The notes: generated by a model from the letters alone, not told the origin. A stretch of DNA of 64,000 nt from an uncultured Lachnospiraceae bacterium (GCA_947625015.1 CANQMR010000008.1:1-64000), one strand, 5' to 3'. Numbered from the stretch's first letter, positions 42,849 through 51,750 are shown. A program made the numbers and translations.

Positions 42849-43443
42849 GAAATTCATTTTACAGGGAAACCGGAGCCATATGAGATTAGAGGAGGAACTG
42901 CTCTGCGTCAATAAAGCTGCGGCAGATATGGCGTTCAAAAATTGCAGTAAGGAGATTTTGAAAAGTTATTTGAGCGAGCAGGGCTTTTATCAATGGAAAA
43001 CGAACAGTTTCGTCAGACGGAACGGGATTGATTTGCTGGAATATGTCGATTTACAAAAAGAAGCGCATGGCTCTAAAACCTTTACGGTCAATTATGCTTT
43101 AATGCCCTTGTATGTTCCGGAAGAAGATATGGTAATCGGTCTGGGCGGCAGGCTCGGCGAATTGATTGCAGGTAAGGATGTGTGGTGGGATTATGCAGAT
43201 GAGAATGTGGCAAGGATAAGTTTTCTGAACATTGTAGATGCAATCCGGCAATTTCTCCTGCCTTGGTTTCACTATATGAATGATGAGGGCGCATATAAAA
43301 AACGGCTGCAAAAAGATATAAGAAAGTCGATTGGCGGCTATGACAGCAAAAATTGGCTTGAAGCGGCAAAATCGTGCCAGGACAGAGAAGCGGTAATAGA
43401 AGAGATGATTAGGCGGTTGAAACTGCCTAAGAATTTAGGTTAA
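42841..43443 (+). CDS. DUF4304-type protein
   Basis: The ATG at 42841 (MSKKFILQGNRSHMRLEEEL) follows GGGGATAGAAAG; the longer frame above it lies inside the ankyrin gene and is not used. The 200-residue protein has the DUF4304 layout: a helix, SEQGFYQWKTNSFVRRNGID, a strand with TVNYALMPLYVPEEDMVI, and a C-terminal helical part (WFHYMNDEGAYKKRLQKDIR). DUF4304 genes are small, cytoplasmic and often found in accessory clusters with immunity genes. It ends the three-gene block and is followed by three 40-bp-spaced repeats. Confidence 0.7.
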   Translation: MSKKFILQGNRSHMRLEEELLCVNKAAADMAFKNCSKEILKSYLSEQGFYQWKTNSFVRRNGIDLLEYVDLQKEAHGSKTFTVNYALMPLYVPEEDMVIGLGGRLGELIAGKDVWWDYADENVARISFLNIVDAIRQFLLPWFHYMNDEGAYKKRLQKDIRKSIGGYDSKNWLEAAKSCQDREAVIEEMIRRLKLPKNLG

Positions 43444-43458
43444 TTTGTGGAAACAATA

Positions 43459-43554
43459 ATTCCGAAATGGGAATATATAGACAAATAAAGATAAAAATAT
43501 TCCGAAATGGGAATATAAAGACATGTAAAGATAAAAATATTCCGAAATCGGAAT
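43459..43554 (+). repeat. three palindromic repeats with exact 40-bp period
   Basis: ATTCCGAAATGGGAAT occurs at 43459-43474 and 43499-43514, and ATTCCGAAATCGGAAT at 43539-43554. Each is a near-palindrome ATTCC-N6-GGAAT. The spacers are alike (ATAnAGACAnnTAAAGATAAAA). The array lies just after the DUF4304 gene and before the palindrome of the ABC operon. It could be a set of transcription-factor sites or an insertion-prone repeat. It is too short and palindromic for CRISPR. Confidence 0.8.
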
Positions 43555-43590
43555 TTAAAACGAGCGTAAGCACATAATCTGCATGAGATA

Positions 43591-43616
43591 AACGATGTGA
43601 CATTTGTCACATCGTT
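43591..43616. promoter_or_regulatory. perfect palindrome AACGATGTGACA-TT-TGTCACATCGTT upstream of the ABC exporter
   Basis: Twelve bases are repeated inverted around TT. The core TGTGA-N6-TCACA matches the half-sites of the 40056 palindrome in front of the kinase operon. It lies about 50-60 bases before a possible -10 box GATAAT (43653-43658). A two-base loop is too tight for a good terminator, so I read it as a binding site, perhaps for the NarL-type regulator at 36339. A CRP/FNR-family protein is an alternative, since TGTGA-N6-TCACA is also the classical CRP pattern. Confidence 0.6.
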
Positions 43617-43704
43617 TTCTTACATTTCACACTTCATTTTTCTGCACAAAATGATAATATGAAAGCATAGCAACAACAAAACTTTGATGCGGGAGAGGAA
43701 AATC

Positions 43705-44637
43705 ATGATTGTAAAGATTGAGAACTTAGTCAAGCGCTATGGAGAACTGGTCGCCTTGGACCATTTTAATCTGGCCATTGAGGAGGGCGAGATTTTCGGC
43801 CTCTTAGGACCGAACGGCAGCGGGAAATCCACCACAATTAACTGCCTGTTGTCGCTTTTGGAATACGACAAGGGAAAGATTGAAGTATTTGGCCGGGAGA
43901 TGAAACCGGGCAGCTATGACCTGAAAAAAGATATCGGCGTGGTCATGCAGAATGTGGCGGTATTTGACGAGCTGACGGTCTATGAGAACATTGATTATTT
44001 CTGCGGCCTCTATGTAAAGGATAAGGCAAAGCGGCGGGAGTTAGTGGAGGAGGCCATTGCCTTTGTGGAGCTTTCCGATTACAGAAAGTTTCTTCCCAAG
44101 AAGTTATCCGGCGGACTGCTGCGGCGGTTAAACATTGCCTGTGGCATTGCCCACAAGCCTAAGCTGATTATTATGGACGAGCCGACGGTGGCTGTGGACC
44201 CCCAGAGCCGGAATAAGATATTAGAGGGCATCAAGCAGTTGAATGAAAACGGGGCAACGGTCATTTATACCTCCCATTACATGGAGGAGGTGGAGCAGAT
44301 ATGCACCCGCATTGCCATTATGGACAAGGGAAAAAATATAGCCATTGGCACCAACGACGAGCTGAAATCCATGATTGATTTCGGAGAGACAATCAGCATG
44401 GAGGTAATGGAGCTTTCCGGGAAGCAGGTGCAGGAAATTGAGGCGCTGCCCCATGTGCAGCGGATTTTGTATGAGGCCCCCTATTTGAAGGTGTATTTTT
44501 CCAAAGGCAGGCATAACCTTTTAAGGCTTCTTGACTACATGAAGGAGAAGGATATTTCCTTCTGGAGCGTACATTCGGCGCTGCCCACCTTAAATGATGT
44601 ATTTTTAGAGATTACCGGCAAAGAGCTGAGAGATTAG
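43705..44637 (+). CDS. ABC exporter ATP-binding protein, LnrL-like
   Basis: The ATG at 43705 (MIVKIENLVKRYGEL) follows GGGAGAGG, giving 310 residues. Walker A is GPNGSGKST, the Q-loop lies in VMQNVAVFDELTV, the signature is LSGGLLRRLNIACG, Walker B is LIIMDEPTVAVDP and the switch His is in YTSHYMEE. About 90 residues follow with a C-terminal domain seen in antibiotic exporters. The set of one ATPase of about 310 and two permeases of about 380-390 residues matches LnrLMN (YfiLMN) of Bacillus, which exports linearmycin-type polyenes and is controlled by a NarL-type two-component system. Confidence 0.87.
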   Translation: MIVKIENLVKRYGELVALDHFNLAIEEGEIFGLLGPNGSGKSTTINCLLSLLEYDKGKIEVFGREMKPGSYDLKKDIGVVMQNVAVFDELTVYENIDYFCGLYVKDKAKRRELVEEAIAFVELSDYRKFLPKKLSGGLLRRLNIACGIAHKPKLIIMDEPTVAVDPQSRNKILEGIKQLNENGATVIYTSHYMEEVEQICTRIAIMDKGKNIAIGTNDELKSMIDFGETISMEVMELSGKQVQEIEALPHVQRILYEAPYLKVYFSKGRHNLLRLLDYMKEKDISFWSVHSALPTLNDVFLEITGKELRD

Positions 44638-44649
44638 GAGGGGAGCGGT

Positions 44650-45783
44650 ATGCAGCATTTTTTGTATCAGATAAAAAAGATTCTCCGAAGCCCTATGGTG
44701 CTGTTCTGGTCAATCAGCTTTCCGTTAATCTTAGGGACACTGTTTTACTTTGTGTTTTCCAATCTCAATGAGGCCAGCCTGTTTTCCCGGATTCCCGTAG
44801 GGGTGGTGGGAGAAATGGAGGAGCCTTATTTTATGGAAATGCTGAAAGGCGCCGAGACCGGAGAGGGAAAGGCGATGTTTGAGGTGACTGCCTATGAGCG
44901 GGAACCCCAGGCCCAAAAAGCCTTAAAGCAGGATAAGCTTGAGGGATATATTTTGATTGCAGATGAAGATTTTGAACTGGTGGTAAAGGATTCTACGGTA
45001 AGCGCCTCTATCATAAAGGTCTTTTTGGACCAGTATAAGCAAAACCGCGCGCTGATAGAGCGGGCAGCCGCGCATAATCCGGAAAAGATACAGGACCTGG
45101 TTATGGCCATGCTAAAGGACGGGGAGGTGGAAATCGAGGACATTCCCTTAAAGGGACAGGACAAGGACCCCTATAACCAGTATTTCTACGCCCTGCTTGC
45201 CATGGCCTGCCTGATGGCGGCAGAGGTAGGGGTGCAAAACGGGCTTTCCATTCAGGCGGATTTATCTCCTTTGGGAGCCAGAAGAAATGCGTCGGCAAAG
45301 GGAAAAATCAGTCAGGTGGTGTCCGATTTTCTGGCCACGCTGTTCATCTACTGTGTTCTGATGGCCGGGATTTTGGCGGTTTTGGTCTATGTCTTTCATC
45401 GGGACTTTGGCAGCAGCAAAGGGCTGATTTTCTTAGGCGTCTGCGCGGGCTGCTTTACCGGGCTTGCGGCAGGCACCATGATTGCCGTTGTCTTCCGGGG
45501 CTCGCCCCGCGCAAAGGATGCAATTAGCGTTGCCTTTTATATGGCCAGTTCATTTTTGGGCGGATTGCAGTGGGTAAAGATTACCTACTATTTAGAGGAA
45601 ACCTGTCCGATTGTCAACCGGATCAATCCGGCTACCCTGATCGTAAACGCCTTTAAAAGTCTGGCGGTATTCGGAGATGTTCGGCAGTATTGGATCAATC
45701 TGGCTACGCTGGTGGGGATTGGTCTCCTCTTTATCGCAGTCAGTATAGTAAAGCTGGGGAGGACGAAGTATGCAAGTATTTAA
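44650..45783 (+). CDS. ABC-2 exporter permease, LnrM/N-like (first)
   Basis: The 377-residue protein has one N-terminal helix (about residues 17-37), an extracellular part of about 150 residues with a mostly alpha/beta pattern (VGVVGEMEEPYFMEMLKGAE), and then five or six helices at 175-375. This is the YhgE/LnrM type of ABC-2 permease. GGAGGGGAGCG stands before the start, 12 bases after the ATPase gene. It overlaps the next permease by 14 bases, so both should be made in equal amounts and form a heterodimer. Confidence 0.82.
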   Translation: MQHFLYQIKKILRSPMVLFWSISFPLILGTLFYFVFSNLNEASLFSRIPVGVVGEMEEPYFMEMLKGAETGEGKAMFEVTAYEREPQAQKALKQDKLEGYILIADEDFELVVKDSTVSASIIKVFLDQYKQNRALIERAAAHNPEKIQDLVMAMLKDGEVEIEDIPLKGQDKDPYNQYFYALLAMACLMAAEVGVQNGLSIQADLSPLGARRNASAKGKISQVVSDFLATLFIYCVLMAGILAVLVYVFHRDFGSSKGLIFLGVCAGCFTGLAAGTMIAVVFRGSPRAKDAISVAFYMASSFLGGLQWVKITYYLEETCPIVNRINPATLIVNAFKSLAVFGDVRQYWINLATLVGIGLLFIAVSIVKLGRTKYASI

Positions 45784-46936
45784 GACATTTTTTAAGATGT
45801 TATATCATTACCGGGGAACAGTAATATTGTATTTGTGCGTTTTTCTGGGCGCATCTTTGGCGATGTCTTCTGCAAACTCTGTGGATTCCCGGAAGGAGTT
45901 TGAGAATACCGGTATCTCTTTCGGACTGGTCGATGAGGAACAGGCGGCCTTTGGAGAGGCCGTTCGGAAATATTTTGGCGGAGAGCATGAGATAAAGGAG
46001 CTTGCCTATGATGAGGAGAAGATAAAAGAGGCGCTTTACTGGAAGGAAATCAGTTATGTGCTGGTTATCCCCAAAGGCTTTACGGAGAGCCTGCTTTCCG
46101 GGCAAAAGGAGAAAATACAGCTAAAACGCATGAAGGTGCCGGGGGTCTATGAGTCTGACTATTTTGAGGCGGAGCTTGATATGTACCTTTCCAAGTTGAC
46201 AGGCTTCTTAGAGGCGGGGTATACTTTAGAGGAGGCGGCGGAGGAACTCAATCAGTTAAAAAAGGAAGATACCAAAGTGCGCATGGCTTCCTTTGTCAAC
46301 GCCGACCAGCATGATTTTATTACGGAATTTTTTGTGTATGTGCCATATCTTTTTATCACCCTGGGTATGAACGGAGCAGGGCTTATCCTGTTTTGCTTTA
46401 ACAGGCCGGGCGTGAAAGAGCGGACGGAGTGCGGCGCTGCGCCCATAAAAGCAAGGCTTTTAAGCCTGACTTTGGCTGTGCTTGTATTCGGTCTGATGGA
46501 GTTTGCACTGGTGTTTGCCATAGCGGGAATTGCCTCGAAGGGGGCAATCTTTACGGATGTCCGGCTGCCCTATTTCATGGTGAATATAGGAGTGATGCTG
46601 CTGTTTGGCTTAAGCCTTGCCATTTTGACCGGAACCATATCCTCGAATTTGCAGACCGTAACCGGCTTGACGAATGTCTTAAGTCTGGCGCTCTGTTTCC
46701 TGGGCGGGACATTTGTTCCTGTGCAGTTTTTCACCGGCGGAGTGGAACGGGTGGCCCGGTTTACGCCCGTATACTGGTATACGGTCAATAATGCGGCGAT
46801 TGGCGCTATCAGTGAGACCTCCGAGGGCATTTTTACGGATTTTCTGCCCCAGTTGGGCGTCGTTGGCGGTTACGCCCTGGTGGTGTTTGCGGCTGCCGTA
46901 GTCTGCATATATCATAAACGGCGGAGGGCGGCATAA
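45770..46936 (+). CDS. ABC-2 exporter permease, LnrM/N-like (second)
   Basis: The 388-residue protein is built like its partner: one helix (about residues 14-32), an outer domain of about 160 residues beginning FENTGISFGLVDEEQAAFGE, and six helices from about 185 to 380. It includes FLGGTFVPVQFFTGGVERVA, a typical turn before the last helices in this family. It ends the exporter operon. The substrate cannot be read from sequence; lipophilic antibiotics or peptides are likely by analogy. Confidence 0.82.
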   Translation: MQVFKTFFKMLYHYRGTVILYLCVFLGASLAMSSANSVDSRKEFENTGISFGLVDEEQAAFGEAVRKYFGGEHEIKELAYDEEKIKEALYWKEISYVLVIPKGFTESLLSGQKEKIQLKRMKVPGVYESDYFEAELDMYLSKLTGFLEAGYTLEEAAEELNQLKKEDTKVRMASFVNADQHDFITEFFVYVPYLFITLGMNGAGLILFCFNRPGVKERTECGAAPIKARLLSLTLAVLVFGLMEFALVFAIAGIASKGAIFTDVRLPYFMVNIGVMLLFGLSLAILTGTISSNLQTVTGLTNVLSLALCFLGGTFVPVQFFTGGVERVARFTPVYWYTVNNAAIGAISETSEGIFTDFLPQLGVVGGYALVVFAAAVVCIYHKRRRAA

Positions 46937-47029
46937 AATGTAAGAGTAGGCAAAAATGTTGCTTGAAATTAATTCCTGTCATATATATAATGATGTAAAA
47001 GGATTGGAAATTTCAAGGAGGAGGCGCCT

Positions 47030-50000
47030 ATGAACAGAGAAAGATTATGGTTTTGCCGGTTTATATTTATGTTGTTGGGTTTTGTGGCAGTGTGGATTCC
47101 GTCTGTTGATTCAAAGGCGAGCTACATTGAATTGTCCAAGACTATGTCGGTAGGAGAGACCTCGTCATTAAGGCCTAATGTTGCTTCTTCATATCCGGGA
47201 GCTGTTAATATGACGATTACTCCGGGAGGCTGGAGTCTTTCAGGTACAGCGGTATCCATTGTTTCCCAGAATGGTGAATCCTGTGTAATAAAGGCGAATG
47301 CTGTCGGAACTGCAACTGTTATCTATAGGGTGACGGTATCAATTCGGTATTCTGTTATGGTAGGAGGAAAGATAAAGTGGTATACCAACAGCGACGCCCA
47401 TACATATGCGTATAATATTACCGTATGCAATGAGCATACGCTTTATTTTGATGCTAATGGAGGCACAGTTTCCCCTGTCTCGCAGAAGATAAAATATGGA
47501 GGCAGCACGACTTACGGAACATTACCCCATCCGGTAAGACAGGGATATGTATTTGACGGTTGGTATACTGAGCGCACAGGCGGGAAGAAGGTAACAGAGA
47601 ATAGTGTGGTAAGTGTCAATGCAGACCACACCCTCTATGCGCATTGGACAAAGGATTATTACTATACCATCCATTTTGACAGCAACGGTGGTACAGGCGA
47701 TAAGCTGGAAGATATGGTTTGCAAATACGCATACCCCTACAAAATCCCTACTAATCCTTATGTGCGTCCGGGATATCGATTTATAGGCTGGGGAACATCT
47801 CCGTCAGCTTCTTCCGGCACAATATACGATGAGAAACAATCCATATCGAATTTACTTCAATCTGCAGGAACGATTACACTTTATGCCTTGTGGACAGATG
47901 AGCCTTATGGGTCGGGACATATAGATGGTACAGATATTGACTGGAAAGTTACGGCTGATGAGGAATTGGTTATAAACGGGAGCGGAACGATAACGAAAGA
48001 TAAAGAGTGGAGCCATTATATAGGACATATAAAAGGCGTTACCCTCAATGCGGGTATTACGGCGATAGGTGACTATGCGTTTGATTCGATTTCTTTCCAG
48101 ACAATACAGCTTCCGGACACTCTTGAAACGATAGGAAGAGGAGTGTTTGACAGTAATTATGAGCTGAAAGAGATACGGATACCGGCTTCCGTGAAGGTCA
48201 TTTATCCAGATGCTTTTATGGGATATATACATAATCAAGGTTTGTACTATGTGGGCTGTATGCATTTAAAAAACATTTTTGTTGATAAAGATAACCCATA
48301 CTACACAGATGTGGATGGTGTTTTGTTTAACCGTGAGCGAACGGAACTAATCGTTTATCCCCCCGAACATGATAATACAAGTTATATTATTCCTTCCGGT
48401 GTGGAGAAGATAATGCCATATGCTTTTTGTGGCACAGTGTACTGGCTTAAAAAAATTATAGTGCCTGCGTCGGTTAAGTTGATTGGTATGTATGGTTTTT
48501 ATTCTTCTGATGTTGAGGAAATTTATTTCCGCGGAGATCTGCCGGAATTGCAGAACCCATCTGCTTCCCGTGCTTTTGAATATGTTGAAGCAACAGTGTA
48601 TTATCCTGCATCTCTTGGTTCAAAATTGCCCAGCAATGCTATATACTATAAATATGCCAGCTACAGAAGTAAAGCTACAGATCCGAAACTGACCTTTTCC
48701 ACTATATCCCTTCATGATACTATAGCGGATTGTGTTGTAGAGCCGTCAGAGGAGTGCGTTTACAATGGGGAGGCGCTGACACCGAAGCTGTATGTGTCAG
48801 ACGGTGGTCTGCTGTTGGAGAAGGGAGTGGATTATGAGGTATCCTGTGAGAACAATATTAATGCGGGAACCGGAATGGCGACAGTCAAAGGCATAGGGGA
48901 ATACTCAGGCGAAAAGAATGTGGAGTTTACAATCCTGAAAGCAGAGCAGTCGATAAAGGTTAAATCCCCTGAAACGGTAGAGTCGGAAAAGAGTATAGAG
49001 ATTGAAGAAGTTTCTTCGGCATTTGGTGATATAACTTACAAGAGTAATAATCCGAATATTGCGGAGGTTGATGAAAAAGGCAGGATTACCGGACATAAGG
49101 TAGGGAAGGCAGCTATTGTGGTAAGCGCCGCAGGAGATGATAACCATGAAGCCGGTGAGTATGTGCTAAATATTACAGTCAGCCATAATAGTTCTATCCC
49201 GCCGGAGAGCCTTGTCGCTCAAAAGGGGGTGTTGGCTTCCCATATAGGGATGCCTGTTAGCTTGACTGACCTGACAGTTACTGCCAATTACCGGGATGGA
49301 TATAGTCAGCCGGTAACCGGATATACCACAAATGTCGGTAGCCTTGATGTGAATACTGTGGGCGAAAAGGAGCTTATAATATCCTATAAGAAAAACGGAA
49401 GTGTCGTTCAGACGAAATTAAAAATTAATGTGGAGGATCATACGGCAGGAAAACCGGTTCGTGAGAATGAGAAAGACGGCGGATACGATGAAGTGGTGTA
49501 TTGTAGTGTTTGTCATGCGGAAATAAGCCGCCAACAGAAGCAGCAAAACCAAAATCAGCTTTCTGTTCAGATAAGCAGTAATACTTATGTGTTGAATCAG
49601 GGCAGCATGACTGCGGCATTTAAAGCTACAAAGAGTAAATCATCTAAAGTTAAAGTTCCTGCAACGGTTAAAGCAAACGGGCAGGTATACAAGGTGACTT
49701 CCATAGCAAGCAAAGCCTTTGCGAAGAATAAGAGACTTAAGAAGGTGGAGCTTGGTAAGAATATAGAAACCATTGAAAGTTCTGCATTTTTCGGCTGCAG
49801 GAAGTTAAAGAGCATAATATGTAATTCAAAACTGAAAAAGATAGGAAACAGCGCTTTTGAGGGATGTACTGCACTGAAAAAGATAATATTTCCGTCAAAG
49901 CTTAAAAGTATAGGGAAGAAGGCATTCAAAGACTGTAAAAAGCTATCCACAGTGCAGTTTAAAGGAAAAACACCGCCTTCTTTCGGAAAGGACTGTTTTA

Positions 50001-50110
50001 AGGGAATAGATAAAAAGGCCGGATTTAAGGTTCCTTCTAAGGCGAAGAAAATATACGAAAAGAAACTGACCGGTAAAACAGGAAAGAAAAAAACCATGAC
50101 AATTAAATAG
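47030..50110 (+). CDS. large secreted surface protein with InlB-type and BspA-type repeats
   Basis: The protein has 1026 residues. A signal peptide covers about residues 1-31. Next come a beta-rich domain, then two InlB B-repeat (Listeria-Bacteroides) units at about 134-206 and 212-288 (YFDANGGTVSPVSQKIKYGG; IHFDSNGGTGDKLEDMVCKY). A first BspA-type leucine-rich block covers about 320-525, then an MBG-like unit (574-640), a BIG-2-like domain (645-720), a BIG-3-like domain (728-802) and a second BspA-type block (885-1000: AFAKNKRLKKVELGKNIETI). The tail is very basic (KKKTMTIK) and carries no LPxTG, SLH or membrane anchor, so it is either released or held by charge. Adhesion to host or matrix is the likely role. 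Confidence 0.85.
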   Translation: MNRERLWFCRFIFMLLGFVAVWIPSVDSKASYIELSKTMSVGETSSLRPNVASSYPGAVNMTITPGGWSLSGTAVSIVSQNGESCVIKANAVGTATVIYRVTVSIRYSVMVGGKIKWYTNSDAHTYAYNITVCNEHTLYFDANGGTVSPVSQKIKYGGSTTYGTLPHPVRQGYVFDGWYTERTGGKKVTENSVVSVNADHTLYAHWTKDYYYTIHFDSNGGTGDKLEDMVCKYAYPYKIPTNPYVRPGYRFIGWGTSPSASSGTIYDEKQSISNLLQSAGTITLYALWTDEPYGSGHIDGTDIDWKVTADEELVINGSGTITKDKEWSHYIGHIKGVTLNAGITAIGDYAFDSISFQTIQLPDTLETIGRGVFDSNYELKEIRIPASVKVIYPDAFMGYIHNQGLYYVGCMHLKNIFVDKDNPYYTDVDGVLFNRERTELIVYPPEHDNTSYIIPSGVEKIMPYAFCGTVYWLKKIIVPASVKLIGMYGFYSSDVEEIYFRGDLPELQNPSASRAFEYVEATVYYPASLGSKLPSNAIYYKYASYRSKATDPKLTFSTISLHDTIADCVVEPSEECVYNGEALTPKLYVSDGGLLLEKGVDYEVSCENNINAGTGMATVKGIGEYSGEKNVEFTILKAEQSIKVKSPETVESEKSIEIEEVSSAFGDITYKSNNPNIAEVDEKGRITGHKVGKAAIVVSAAGDDNHEAGEYVLNITVSHNSSIPPESLVAQKGVLASHIGMPVSLTDLTVTANYRDGYSQPVTGYTTNVGSLDVNTVGEKELIISYKKNGSVVQTKLKINVEDHTAGKPVRENEKDGGYDEVVYCSVCHAEISRQQKQQNQNQLSVQISSNTYVLNQGSMTAAFKATKSKSSKVKVPATVKANGQVYKVTSIASKAFAKNKRLKKVELGKNIETIESSAFFGCRKLKSIICNSKLKKIGNSAFEGCTALKKIIFPSKLKSIGKKAFKDCKKLSTVQFKGKTPPSFGKDCFKGIDKKAGFKVPSKAKKIYEKKLTGKTGKKKTMTIK

Positions 50111-50133
50111 TAAGAATAAGAAAGAGGATATAT

Positions 50134-51393
50134 ATGCAAAGGTCGTTTAAGGTATTCTTAAGTATATGTTTAATTTGGCTGGGGGTGTGCCTGTGGGGTT
50201 TGCAGGCGTCCGCCCGGACGGTTGCCATTGCCCTAGACCCGGGGCATGGGGGTGAGGAAGAGGGGGCCATGTACTACGGTTTGCTGGAAAAGGATTTGAA
50301 CCTGAAAATGGCAAAGTTTCTCAAGGAGGAGCTTTCCCGGTATCCGGAAGCGGAGGTGATGCTGACCAGAGAGGAAGACGAGCAGGTGCCCCTCTATGAA
50401 CGGGCCCGCCGGGCTTCGGAGGGCGGGGCGGACATCTTAATCAGCCTTCATTTCAACGCCAGCGTGTCCCACCAGTCTAAGGGAGCGTCTGTGTATATCA
50501 CAACGGCAGAAGCCTATCGGGAAAATCTCAGGCATTTTGCAGATTATCTGTTGGGGGAATTTGAGGCTGTCGGCCTTGATAATGCGGGAACCTTTGCCAG
50601 AGTGACCCAGATGGGCGGAAGGCGCGGGGACGGAAGCTTTGACGACTATTACGGGGTAATCCGCCATGCCGTCAATTACGGTATGCCCGCGATGATTATT
50701 GAGCACTGTTACATGGATGCGGAAGCAGATAAGTCTTTTTTTGCCTCCGAGGAAGGACTTAGAAAGCTGGCGAAGGCAGACGCCAACGGCATTGCGGCTT
50801 ACTACGGGCTTCAGGCTGCCGACGGAACCACTGTCACTCCGAAGACGGCAAAGAAATACGGCGCTACAACCAAGGCTTTGGAGAACGGTTATTATGAGGC
50901 GCCGGAGATAACCGGACTTCGGTTGCTCCAATATGACGGCATGACGATGGGGAAGGCCAGATTTCAGGTAAGCGTGGAGGACGGCGTCGGCGTCACATCC
51001 ATTTATCTTGTGTATAAGCATAGGGAAACCGGAGCTTCGGCGGAATTTTCCCTGATTTTGCCGGAAAGTCTGATGACGGGAACCTATGAATTAGAGGCGT
51101 ATATTCCGCCGTATCTGGAACTGGGGAAATACGACCTTTCCTATATCGGCGCCTACAATGCGTCGGGGTATGACGCAGGCTATAATTATGCCGGCGGTTC
51201 CATGGTGGGCTTTGGAAAATGCGACTGGCTTAACAGCTTTTCCTATGGACAGGAGGCGGATTTGACAGTGACAAAAAAGGGAACATTAGCAGATTTGCAT
51301 TTAGATAAAATTATCCGCAGACTTGCTGCGGATATGGAAAGCGGCCTTGGCCGCTGGCAGTCTCTTAATCTGGCGCCGGCGGGAAGGAAGTAA
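50134..51393 (+). CDS. secreted N-acetylmuramoyl-L-alanine amidase (Amidase_3) with C-terminal GBS-Bsp-like domain
   Basis: The protein has 419 residues. A signal peptide (about 1-28, ending LQASA) leads to an Amidase_3 domain at 30-230: ALDPGHGGEEEGAMYYGLLE with a zinc-binding His, the Glu of GLLEKDLN, ISLHFNAS with the second His, and MIIEHCYMDAEAD with the catalytic Glu. Residues 265-355 (EITGLRLLQYDGMTMGKARF) look like a GBS Bsp-like domain, met in cell-surface hydrolases. It cuts the amide bond between MurNAc and the stem peptide. It lies 23 bases after the surface-protein gene. Confidence 0.88.
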   Translation: MQRSFKVFLSICLIWLGVCLWGLQASARTVAIALDPGHGGEEEGAMYYGLLEKDLNLKMAKFLKEELSRYPEAEVMLTREEDEQVPLYERARRASEGGADILISLHFNASVSHQSKGASVYITTAEAYRENLRHFADYLLGEFEAVGLDNAGTFARVTQMGGRRGDGSFDDYYGVIRHAVNYGMPAMIIEHCYMDAEADKSFFASEEGLRKLAKADANGIAAYYGLQAADGTTVTPKTAKKYGATTKALENGYYEAPEITGLRLLQYDGMTMGKARFQVSVEDGVGVTSIYLVYKHRETGASAEFSLILPESLMTGTYELEAYIPPYLELGKYDLSYIGAYNASGYDAGYNYAGGSMVGFGKCDWLNSFSYGQEADLTVTKKGTLADLHLDKIIRRLAADMESGLGRWQSLNLAPAGRK

Positions 51394-51399
51394 ATATAT

Positions 51400-51750
51400 T
51401 TACCCTTCGATAAATTTCTCATATTCCGTAAATACGGAGTCAAAGATACCGGCCAGCCCGACAAATTCACAACCGTAACGGTACAGACCATTTTCTAATT
51501 CAGTCCTGTGGAGAATCTTGACAACGGTCAACAGCTTTTGGTCCGAGTTCTCCAACAAAATGGTGGCGTTGAAATAATAGTCGTTGGGAATAAAGGTTGT
51601 CGTCGTAAATCCGATTCCCGCCTTGGAAATATCAAATACATCAATCTGGGCGTTCAAATCATGGATTACATCATTGTCCTGCTTGAAAACCTCGGATACT
51701 TCTAACTTTAACTGAATCGGTAATCTTTTATATCGTCTCTTCTCCTGCAT
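51400..51750 (-). CDS. PilZ-domain protein (c-di-GMP receptor)
   Basis: The ATG at 51750 (MQEKRRYKRLPIQL) follows GGAGGAG by eight bases, giving 116 residues, about a single PilZ domain. It has the RxxxR motif (RRYKR, near residue 5) and DISKAGIGF for the (D/N)xSxxG motif, both needed to bind c-di-GMP. No other domain is present. It is the only c-di-GMP receptor seen in the window and could respond to the GGDEF-EAL protein at 15115 or others. It converges with the amidase gene and leads away from purF. Confidence 0.88.
   Translation of the reverse strand: MQEKRRYKRLPIQLKLEVSEVFKQDNDVIHDLNAQIDVFDISKAGIGFTTTTFIPNDYYFNATILLENSDQKLLTVVKILHRTELENGLYRYGCEFVGLAGIFDSVFTEYEKFIEG

Noticed and set aside
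43459-43554. CRISPR array
   Set aside because: Only three 16-bp palindromic units with nearly identical spacers of 24 bases and no cas genes in the window.
43591-43616. Palindrome read as a terminator of the DUF4304 gene
   Set aside because: The two-base loop and the match to the palindrome at 40056 fit a protein-binding site better, although termination as a side effect is possible.
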